Shown: piece by piece, positions 56,663 to 64,000 of the stretch
How the letters are laid out: each line of letters starts with the position of its first letter
Position numbering within the stretch: the stretch's first letter is position 1
Origin: Desulfamplus sp964425195
GTDB lineage: Bacteria > Desulfobacterota > Desulfobacteria > Desulfobacterales > Desulfobacteraceae
DNA length: 64,000 bases
Direction: 5' to 3'
NCBI GenBank assembly: GCA_964425195.1
Contig: CAYRLG010000020.1
Coordinates: 13,453 to 77,452, forward strand
The notes under the pieces: generated by a model
Seen by the model: the letters and a program-made list of their open reading frames with translations, nothing else
Database searches by the model: none
What the model was told of the DNA's origin: nothing
Program-made: the position numbers and the translations under genes

Positions 56663-58060
56663 ATGGATGATCAACATATAACTAAAGCTCAATTTGAAAT
56701 ATTTAGAAAAAGCTATCTATCTATTCAGACAAAATATGAAGAGAAGATAGGAGAGCTATCTATTATAAAAGAGATGAACACTACTATGCAGCAAATTAAC
56801 CATATTGATCAAGACCTTATATGGATAAGGCATCTTGAGTGTATTAAAAAATATAAAAATCTTGCTGCTGCTGTACTTTACTTTTCTGCACACAATACAG
56901 TTAAACAAGATCATTTTTTTTATACTGATTTTGAAGAGCCTTTTGACTGTACATCATTTAAAAACATCTCATTTTTTAAAAAGATACTGTCTGAAAAGAC
57001 AACAGTTGTAATAGAATCACTTGATGAACCCTACTTGTTTAATGATCTCCACTATTCGTTTTATGGGCAACCTATTATATCAGGCGACAAGGTAATCGCA
57101 GTTTTAATGCTCTTTTCCAGACACCAGAAAGCATTTGAGCAAACAAACATATTTTTTTATAGCATAGTATGCGAACATCTTTATAACCACATTCTCTTCT
57201 TGAGACTCTACTATGGTAAATTAGATGAAGAGAGACAAATGATCCAACTTAGTAGATTTTTTTCAAAAAACGTAATTACAGAGATATTTAAAAGAGGTCA
57301 ATTAAAGTTAGGAGGTGAAAAAAAGCGTGTTGCAGTTATGTTTGTTGATTTAAAAGGTTTTACAAGACTTTCAGAAGATATGGAGCCTGAAGATGTAGTA
57401 ATTTTACTGAACCGTTTTTTCTCTTACATGATCCCAATTATTTTTAGACACAAGGGAACATTGGATAAGCTGCTTGGTGACGGTATTATGGCTGTTTTTG
57501 GAAGCCCAATTGAAGATGCACAGAGCTGTTTAAATGCTGTTAAAGCTGCTCTTGAGATGTTTACTGTGTTAAATACCCTTAACAAAGACCTCCAACATGG
57601 AGATAACATAAATACCTTAACAAAAGAGACTATAAAACATCAAGAGGGTATCAAAATGAGAGATTTACCTGATACAGTGACAGCCACAAATAGTGATAAT
57701 ATTGAGATTTCAAATACTATTGAGATGGTCAGCGGTATTGAGATGAGAAGAGAAATTGAGATAAAAAATGGACTTGAGATGACTATTGGGATCAATTATG
57801 GAGAGTTGGTTGCAGGATTTATGGGATCAGAGCAGCACCTTAACTATACTGTTGTAGGAGATACAGTAAATGCTGCTCAAAGAATCCAATCTTTAGCTGG
57901 AAGTAACGAGATATTTTTATCAGGAAGTGTTTATGACCATATATACAATCATCTTGATACTCTTGAAAATCTTGATAATGTTACAAGGCTTGATGATGTA
58001 AAACTAAAAGGCAAAGAGAAGATGCTCTCTCTTTACAGACTTATGCCGATATTAAAGTAA
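56663..58060 (+). CDS. Class III adenylate/guanylate cyclase with GAF-like N-terminus and repeat insert
   Basis: 465 aa. A GAF-like region is at about 45-180; the catalytic domain is at about 220-430. Metal Asp229 (FVDLKGF) and Asp273 (LGDGIMAVFG), base-specifying Lys269, and transition-state Asn403 and Arg407 (NAAQRI) are all present, so it should be active. Between the two halves of the catalytic core (about 311-372) lies a low-complexity insert that contains five 6-residue repeats. The Lys points to ATP as substrate. SD-like GAGGAGAG lies before the ATG. Confidence 0.9.
   Translation: MDDQHITKAQFEIFRKSYLSIQTKYEEKIGELSIIKEMNTTMQQINHIDQDLIWIRHLECIKKYKNLAAAVLYFSAHNTVKQDHFFYTDFEEPFDCTSFKNISFFKKILSEKTTVVIESLDEPYLFNDLHYSFYGQPIISGDKVIAVLMLFSRHQKAFEQTNIFFYSIVCEHLYNHILFLRLYYGKLDEERQMIQLSRFFSKNVITEIFKRGQLKLGGEKKRVAVMFVDLKGFTRLSEDMEPEDVVILLNRFFSYMIPIIFRHKGTLDKLLGDGIMAVFGSPIEDAQSCLNAVKAALEMFTVLNTLNKDLQHGDNINTLTKETIKHQEGIKMRDLPDTVTATNSDNIEISNTIEMVSGIEMRREIEIKNGLEMTIGINYGELVAGFMGSEQHLNYTVVGDTVNAAQRIQSLAGSNEIFLSGSVYDHIYNHLDTLENLDNVTRLDDVKLKGKEKMLSLYRLMPILK
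57701..57790 (+). repeat. Five 18-base tandem repeats inside the cyclase gene
   Basis: Five in-frame units of 18 bases begin at 57701, 57719, 57737, 57755 and 57773. Each starts ATTGAGAT or CTTGAGAT and encodes I/L-E-I/M plus three variable residues (IEISNT, IEMVSG, IEMRRE, IEIKNG, LEMTIG). The last unit runs into the conserved catalytic strand. Confidence 0.9.
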
Positions 58061-58071
58061 AACCTCTTTTT

Positions 58072-60081
58072 CTATATAGCTTGAGCCAATTTTTTAAACT
58101 CATCTCGTTCATGTTTATTGCCAACTACAGCCACTAAGTCCCCTTCATGGAAAGTATAATCAATTTTTGGATTGGAATAAAATTGTTTCTCGTGGATAAT
58201 ACCTACTATGGACGCTCCTGTTTTGGTACGAATCGCAGCATCTTTAATGGTGCTGCTAACAATAGGACTTTGTGATGTTAGAGTAACCCAAGAAATTTCA
58301 AGCATGTTCTTTATGTTATCAAGTTTAGCTAAAAGCTGTTGATCTTGGGTAAGAGGCTCTGGGTGATGTGCTTTTTCTTCTGATACAACTTCACTATCAG
58401 CATGGTAAATTGGTTCATAAAGCCTCTGTCTTACAGCATCAGTATATTCTTGGATAACAGTTACGGGCATCTCTAAATTAAGAAGCGCCTGTCTTGCAAT
58501 TTCAAGTCCTGCTTCCATCTCCGGTAATACAGCCATATAAACTCCACTTTCATACAACTCTCTGGTCTGCTCAACACCATCTGCCCTTGCGATTATCCGT
58601 AACTCTGGTTTTAATTTACGAGCAAGTTTAGCAATAGATTGAGCTGTAATAAGTGAAGGTGTGGTAATCAAAAGAAGTCTGGCTGTTTGCAACCTTGATA
58701 CATCAAGTACTGTCTGGTGCGTCATGTCACCATAAACAACTGGAAAATGTAAATTTTTACATTCAACCATTCTCTGATAGTTAAGTTCTATAATAATAAA
58801 AGGTATCTCAAGTTTGGTAAGAACTTGAGCAATATGTTGCCCTACCCTTCCTCCTCCTGCAATTACAACATGCTCTTTAAGCCCTGAATTGGGTATATTG
58901 GCTGTCTGCAAAGGTTCATAGTGAAACAACATCTTTTTCAATTTATATAGCGGTGTTGCCATAGAAGAGGCAAATGGTGTAAGAACCATACTAACTACAG
59001 ATACGGCAAGAACAAGGGAGTAGATATCTTGACCAATGGCTTGTGTTGCAAGGCCAGTTCTTGCAAGAACAAAGGCAAATTCACCAACCTGAAAAAGTCC
59101 CAAGCCTACTGCAATAGGAATAATATTTATATATCCGAATATAATTGATAGCCCAAAAAATATCGCACCTTTAAAGATTCCAATTATTAAAACCAGTGAT
59201 AGGATTTTAATCCAATTTTCAAAAAGAAATATAGGATCAAGCAACATTCCAACTGATGTAAAAAATAGAAGTCCAAAAATATCCCTTAAAGGTATGATAT
59301 CACTTAAAGCCTGATGCCCATAATCAGACTCACTCAACACTATTCCTGCAACAAAAGCACCAAAGGCAAATGATAGACCAAACAGATATGTAGCATACCC
59401 AATACCAAGACCAATTGCTGTTATAGATAGGATAAACAGCTCTCTGGAGTTCCATTTAGCAACTTGCCCCAATAGCCATGGGAGTAATTTTCTTCCAGCA
59501 TAGAGCATCAACACAATAAAAATAACAGATTTTACTACAGCAACTGCTAAAATAGGCATACCAGCATCTAAATTACTAAGTTTTGGCAGTATAATCATCA
59601 TTGGTATTACCGCCATATCTTGTACAATTAGCATACCAATCATAACTTTACTTGAAAGGGTTCCTACAAGACCTCTATTCATAAGTGTTTTTAGTGTCAC
59701 CATTGTACTTGAAAGAGAGATCAACGATCCTAACCATAATGATTCAACCGTTGACCAGCTCAAATATTTACCAATGGAAAATCCAACGCCAATAGTTAAA
59801 ATAATCTGAATAGGAGTACCAAATAGAGCAACTTTTCTAACTGGCTTTAGCTCACTGAGAGAAAATTCCAAGCCTAAGGCAAACAGAAGAAGAGCCACGC
59901 CAATTTCAGCTAAAAGTTCAATTTCATGAATATCTTTTATCGTAATACCGCCAGTGTATGGACCTACAATAATCCCTGCAAAGATATACCCTAAAATTAG
60001 AGGCTGCTTTAATCTCTGTGCAATCAATGCACCTATAAAAGCAGCAACCATAATAATTACAATATCAGCAGCTAAACCCAT
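58072..60081 (-). CDS. CPA2-family monovalent cation:proton antiporter (KefB/KefC-like)
   Basis: 669 aa. About twelve membrane helices (5-380) are followed by a cytoplasmic RCK domain with TrkA-N (HVVIAGGGRVGQHIAQ, about 405-520) and a TrkA-C domain (about 585-665: SIVGIIHEKQF, EGDLVAVVG). The family exchanges K+ or Na+ for protons, gated by nucleotide at the RCK domain. No glutathione-regulated ancillary protein is adjacent. The gene is convergent with the cyclase. Confidence 0.9.
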   Translation of the reverse strand: MGLAADIVIIMVAAFIGALIAQRLKQPLILGYIFAGIIVGPYTGGITIKDIHEIELLAEIGVALLLFALGLEFSLSELKPVRKVALFGTPIQIILTIGVGFSIGKYLSWSTVESLWLGSLISLSSTMVTLKTLMNRGLVGTLSSKVMIGMLIVQDMAVIPMMIILPKLSNLDAGMPILAVAVVKSVIFIVLMLYAGRKLLPWLLGQVAKWNSRELFILSITAIGLGIGYATYLFGLSFAFGAFVAGIVLSESDYGHQALSDIIPLRDIFGLLFFTSVGMLLDPIFLFENWIKILSLVLIIGIFKGAIFFGLSIIFGYINIIPIAVGLGLFQVGEFAFVLARTGLATQAIGQDIYSLVLAVSVVSMVLTPFASSMATPLYKLKKMLFHYEPLQTANIPNSGLKEHVVIAGGGRVGQHIAQVLTKLEIPFIIIELNYQRMVECKNLHFPVVYGDMTHQTVLDVSRLQTARLLLITTPSLITAQSIAKLARKLKPELRIIARADGVEQTRELYESGVYMAVLPEMEAGLEIARQALLNLEMPVTVIQEYTDAVRQRLYEPIYHADSEVVSEEKAHHPEPLTQDQQLLAKLDNIKNMLEISWVTLTSQSPIVSSTIKDAAIRTKTGASIVGIIHEKQFYSNPKIDYTFHEGDLVAVVGNKHERDEFKKLAQAI

Positions 60082-60234
60082 AAAATATGTTCTATCCTTT
60101 CGCTTTATACGACCTTATAGAATTAAGATTAATACTTAAATATGTAAAATAATAATAAACTGTATAAGTTATGTATAATTTATACAGTTATTTCAACATG
60201 TTATAAGTTAAGTGTAAACATTTTTTATATTGCA

Positions 60235-60276
60235 ACCAACTGTAGAGAGGAATAACCATAGGTCTCTACAGTTGGT
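60235..60276. repeat. REP-like palindrome (copy D)
   Basis: Perfect 14-base arms (ACCAACTGTAGAGA and TCTCTACAGTTGGT) flank 14 bases. It lies between the antiporter and the end of the RHS gene. The TGTAGAGA end matches the copy at 31198. It may terminate the RHS transcript. Confidence 0.65.
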
Positions 60277-60326
60277 AAGAACAGAAAAAAACTCTAAAAT
60301 TTTATATCGTTTCTAACAGCATTTCT

Positions 60327-63300
60327 TTACATAAGTTCAACAACTTCCCCACCAAGTTTTACCTGATTTCCATCAATAATTAACGTCATCGTTTTATCGT
60401 TAAAGATAATTGATTGGGCTGTTCTTGTTGCTGGTATAATCAATTTTGTCCCATCACTTCCCTGTATAGTAACAGTTGCACCTGATCTTGAAGCTGTAAA
60501 AAGATTTGACTCAGATTTAATAGTTATCTCATTGCTTCCGGGAAAATTGATAAGTCTTGCAACAGCACCTTTCTCAACTGTTATTTTATTTACACCTTGG
60601 CTGCCATAAACATATACAAAAATACCAGGATAAATAGTAGCAGGGGTACTATCAACAAGAACAATAAAAGAGTAATCTTTATCAATAAGCGTTGATGTTT
60701 CTGCTAAAGTTTTAGAAGGCTCAACATTACCGGCATTATCTTTTGCAATGCTGTAAAATCCGTATGTGTGCCCCATTTCGCCGGTAAATACTGCTGATGT
60801 CTCTTTAGAGTTTGCGATCCACTCTTTAAATTCAGCACCATTGTCCTGAATATAGATTGTATAGCTGCCTGTTCCTGAAGTTCCATCTTGACCAGACCAC
60901 TCGACTATAAAACTAAGCGGAGATGTCTCTGGAAGTACATTAACTGAACTTAACGGGAGGTCAGAGTCGATAGTTACAAGAGCCTCTTTGTTTGGATCAG
61001 TTCCTTGAGCAGGATTGTGAGGATCAATCTGGTTGGTGTCGATCTTTAAACTAAAATCAAACTGAATTGTAGCAACATTTCGTATTGCTGTTCCAGTAGC
61101 CAATCCTGTTTTGGGTTTGATGGAGTAGCTAATATACCCCTGACCTCTACCAGTATCATTTTCAGGCATAAGAAATCCAACACCAACATTTTGTGGTGGC
61201 ATATCAGTTTCAGGGTCTATTGAGAAGAAATTGGCAAATACCTGACCATTTTCAATCCAGACGGTTACATGAACCTCTATGTTAATGTCATAATCTTGGT
61301 CGGTATAGGAGTAATCAATAACTTTCTCAAAATGTTTAAGCCCAGAAGGAACAGTAACAACTACATTCCCAAAACCTACCTCTGTTATCTCAAAAGTGCT
61401 CCAATCAAGATCAGAAGAGAGTGGATCGCTTATCTGTACAACTTGAGCTGGTGCAGTTGCTTGGTTATCATTTTCAAAGTCTATCCTGTAGGTGAGCAAT
61501 TTATCTTGTGGAACAAAGTTGCTCGTACCGTAACCTGATACTGCTAATTTCTGGTTCGGGTCTTGAGAGCCTGCGGTGCCGCTTGTGAACTCCGCTCCTG
61601 AAACACCATAATACCAGTCGCATAGTTTTGAAGAAAGTTTATACGCAGATACACTAAGCCAATTATTTGGAACATGAGTATCAAGAGCTTCACCTATGAA
61701 GTAGCCGGCTTCAAACGCAAGGTATGCAGCTGCCACATTAGAAGCTATAGCCATTTTTGAGTAACCAATGGCTTGGGGTATTGCTTTTGCAGCTGAAGCA
61801 ATACGTTTCGCTTTTACTACTGCTGAGAACCTCTGTATGCGTGCAAACCTTTCGGCTTTTTCAACTGATGAAAAATATTTGCCATATTTCCAGACACCTT
61901 TTACAAATACCTCCTTAACAGTTTTTGCCCTTGCTCCATTGAGCTGAGCCTGAGTGAAGATATTTTTTATCATCTCAGCCCCAGCTCCTGATGCGTTGTC
62001 AAATCCAATAATCTTTGGTAATGCTCCTAAATTGCCAGTATAAAGACCTGATATATCTGTAAATGATAGAGTATTATTAATTGCATAGGTATAGCTGTTA
62101 AGACCGTCTAAAATACCTATTGGATCTGATTGAATAAATCTACCTATTGAGCAAATATATTGTCTTGCACGTACATGATTTAATCCATTTGTATCTAATA
62201 CAATCCCCATCTCACCAACAAATTGGAATGGATTTGGTACTGTCTGATTCTTCAAAATAGTTTTGCCAAAAGGTTCGTAAGCATAGCTGTTTTTGATCAC
62301 TCCGGCTGTTCCAGTCAATTCAGTTGTATTGCCCATTGGATCAAAGGTGTAGTAATCTGTACTGCCAAATGCTCCAGATGTTATACGGCTCAAAAGTCCG
62401 ATTCCGTGGTTATATCGGGCTACAAGATTGCCGCCGCTGTCATACTCACCAACCAAATCACCCAATCCAACAGGATCAACTACATAATGAGTTGTGCTTC
62501 CATTTTCATCAACAGCAACACGATTGCCCAGAGCATCATAAGTGTATTCCCATTTGTCTGTGCCTTTGGAAATACCAACAAGACGATTATCATCATTGTA
62601 GGTGTAGGTTGTAGTGCCATCAGCTCCAGATTCTTCAATCAAATTGCCGTCTGCATCATACGTGTATGTTAGATCTCCAACTTTTGTGTATTGGTTGAGA
62701 TTATTAGAGTCATAACTTTCAGAATTTCCATTGGTTATGACTTTAGTTCTGTTACCAAGTTCATCATATTGATAAGCTATATCTTGATTTGGAATCTCAG
62801 GTTTTGTGGATATAAGTACCGATCGAATAAGCTGCCCTATATCATCATAACTGTATGTCCATTTTCCGTAATTAGTATTCATAGATGTACGGCGGCTTCT
62901 GCGGTCATACGTATAAACAAATCGAGATAACTCCTGATTATTAGGTGTGTAATTTACAAGAGAGAGCAGGCGACCAGCAGCGTCATAAGAGTATGTGGTA
63001 TAAACGCCATTACCCATGGTTTTACGATCCAAACGTCCTACTAAATCATAACCATAACTTACAATGTCTGTGGTTCCATCAGAAATGCGGCTTAAACGAC
63101 CAGCATTATCATAATAGTAATTTATAGTGTAGCCAAGCTGATCTGAACTTGAAGAACGGCGACCAACCGTATCGTAGGTAAACAGAAGCCAGCGGTTATT
63201 AGGATAATCTATCCTTACAAGGTGATCATCGGCATCATAGGAGAATGTGGTTGTACCGCTCTTATCAACAGCTTGTGTCAAATTATTGCGATTATCATAA

Positions 63301-63980
63301 GTGTATGATGCTTGTGAGCCATCTGAGTAAGTTTTTCCAGTTACGTTTCCATCTGAATCATAAGTGAAATTAACTGCCTTTCCTCTACGGTTTGTCCATG
63401 CAGTAGGATTGCCTTTTACATCATAAACCCAGCTTTCGGTATTTCCATCAGGATACGTTATAGAGTTGAGATTTCCCCTATCATCATAATCGTAATTTGA
63501 ACGATTTCCTTTTGCGTCAGTAACAGATGTTAAACGATTTAAGTTTCGTGTATATGTAAACTTAGTACTTTGTCTTAAGGCATCGGAAATTTCAACAATA
63601 TTGCCTCTATTGTTGTATTGAAAAGTTGAACTCATACCATCTGGATCAGTAATAGTTGATAGATTGCCAATTTCATCAAATGACAATTTAACGGCTTCTC
63701 CAAGAGCATTTTCTCCTTTAACCATACGTCCTGCATAATCAAAGAAAAAACGACTGGTATTGCCCAATGCGTCTGTTACATTAACACGCCCACTATCTTC
63801 ATAAGAGAATGTTATCTTTTCGCCATTGTTATCACGAGCAACTGTAGATAATCTTCCCTGAGTGTCATAAGTGAAAGTACGGGTTGTTCCATCAGGAAAT
63901 ATAGTTTGAGTTAAAGCGTGTTGACTTGCTGAACCACTGGTTGTGTTGATCTCTGTCGAAAATAGTAGACACCAAAGCAC
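60327..63980 (-). CDS. RHS/YD-repeat surface protein (5' end uncertain)
   Basis: 1217 codons from a GTG at 63978-63980. About 25 YD repeats (forms like TYDTQGRL, SYDAAGRL, YDALGNR) run to about residue 580. They end in the RHS core closure (VRARQYICSIGRFIQSDP) near 605-620. The following 570 residues are not a recognised polymorphic toxin: a helical stretch (650-800), then beta-rich domains resembling cell-surface repeats (QDPNQKL, a GQDGTSGTGSYTI fibronectin-like region). There is no signal peptide, and an in-frame TAA lies six bases upstream. The true N-terminus is therefore either beyond the window in another frame or lost. Confidence 0.75.
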   Translation of the reverse strand: MLWCLLFSTEINTTSGSASQHALTQTIFPDGTTRTFTYDTQGRLSTVARDNNGEKITFSYEDSGRVNVTDALGNTSRFFFDYAGRMVKGENALGEAVKLSFDEIGNLSTITDPDGMSSTFQYNNRGNIVEISDALRQSTKFTYTRNLNRLTSVTDAKGNRSNYDYDDRGNLNSITYPDGNTESWVYDVKGNPTAWTNRRGKAVNFTYDSDGNVTGKTYSDGSQASYTYDNRNNLTQAVDKSGTTTFSYDADDHLVRIDYPNNRWLLFTYDTVGRRSSSSDQLGYTINYYYDNAGRLSRISDGTTDIVSYGYDLVGRLDRKTMGNGVYTTYSYDAAGRLLSLVNYTPNNQELSRFVYTYDRRSRRTSMNTNYGKWTYSYDDIGQLIRSVLISTKPEIPNQDIAYQYDELGNRTKVITNGNSESYDSNNLNQYTKVGDLTYTYDADGNLIEESGADGTTTYTYNDDNRLVGISKGTDKWEYTYDALGNRVAVDENGSTTHYVVDPVGLGDLVGEYDSGGNLVARYNHGIGLLSRITSGAFGSTDYYTFDPMGNTTELTGTAGVIKNSYAYEPFGKTILKNQTVPNPFQFVGEMGIVLDTNGLNHVRARQYICSIGRFIQSDPIGILDGLNSYTYAINNTLSFTDISGLYTGNLGALPKIIGFDNASGAGAEMIKNIFTQAQLNGARAKTVKEVFVKGVWKYGKYFSSVEKAERFARIQRFSAVVKAKRIASAAKAIPQAIGYSKMAIASNVAAAYLAFEAGYFIGEALDTHVPNNWLSVSAYKLSSKLCDWYYGVSGAEFTSGTAGSQDPNQKLAVSGYGTSNFVPQDKLLTYRIDFENDNQATAPAQVVQISDPLSSDLDWSTFEITEVGFGNVVVTVPSGLKHFEKVIDYSYTDQDYDINIEVHVTVWIENGQVFANFFSIDPETDMPPQNVGVGFLMPENDTGRGQGYISYSIKPKTGLATGTAIRNVATIQFDFSLKIDTNQIDPHNPAQGTDPNKEALVTIDSDLPLSSVNVLPETSPLSFIVEWSGQDGTSGTGSYTIYIQDNGAEFKEWIANSKETSAVFTGEMGHTYGFYSIAKDNAGNVEPSKTLAETSTLIDKDYSFIVLVDSTPATIYPGIFVYVYGSQGVNKITVEKGAVARLINFPGSNEITIKSESNLFTASRSGATVTIQGSDGTKLIIPATRTAQSIIFNDKTMTLIIDGNQVKLGGEVVELM

Positions 63981-64000
63981 ATATTATCCAGCCATTTTTT

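Noticed and set aside
1..64000. tRNA, rRNA, CRISPR array or insertion sequence
   Set aside because: I looked for T-loop-like motifs, regularly spaced identical repeats and transposase reading frames and saw none. The only repeats are those listed.

Overview
The window is AT-rich and dense with bacterial genes. It carries an unusual number of signalling proteins: membrane hybrid kinases, response regulators, two sigma-54 activators, GGDEF, HD-GYP, PilZ, HDOD and a class III cyclase. It also has a flagellar basal-body operon and hydroxy-acid oxidation genes with Fe-S and corrinoid-activator-like proteins. This mix, with 5TMR-LYT and Cache/CHASE hybrid kinases and FliG/FliH/CheX types, suggests a motile anaerobic Desulfobacterota (sulfate-reducer-like deltaproteobacterium). 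That placement is inference from gene content; no rRNA or other taxonomic marker is present.

Layout. 1-2.1 kb: the 5' part of a ZraS-like sensor kinase, divergent from an erythrose-4-phosphate/glyceraldehyde-3-phosphate dehydrogenase. 2.1-7.5 kb (minus): a three-gene signalling operon of periplasmic binding protein, hybrid kinase and GGDEF response regulator. 7.5-12.5 kb: tRNA-dihydrouridine synthase, amidohydrolase, NarL-type regulator, MFS transporter and iron-sulfur flavoprotein. 12.5-20.5 kb (minus): flgB-flgC-fliE-fliF-fliG-fliH-fliI-fliJ-motE-like, with a well-formed sigma-54 promoter upstream of flgB. 20.7-29 kb (minus): an NtrC-type regulator with a TPR protein under a second sigma-54 promoter, then CheX, CheY, a REC-less sigma-54 activator, PilZ and an HD-GYP regulator. 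Together these look like the control block for flagellar transcription and motility.

29.5-36 kb (plus): a peptide/nickel-type ABC importer with a Tat-exported binding protein, a permease with a large insertion, a second permease and a fused double ATPase. 36-47.6 kb (minus): an ASKHA protein without ferredoxin domain, three large sensor kinases and a free receiver. 47.8-53.9 kb: a ferredoxin-ASKHA (RACE-type) protein divergent from a GlcD-like oxidase, a four-cluster Fe-S/MvhD-like fusion and a LarA-type racemase. This is the most unusual metabolic neighbourhood in the window. 54-60 kb: a conserved hypothetical, an HDOD protein, an adenylate/guanylate cyclase carrying a tandem-repeat insert, and a CPA2 antiporter. 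60.3-64 kb (minus): a large RHS/YD-repeat surface protein whose 5' end is unclear.

Scattered intergenic palindromes sharing GTARRGR-like ends look like a dispersed REP-like family. I saw no tRNA, rRNA, CRISPR array or transposase.
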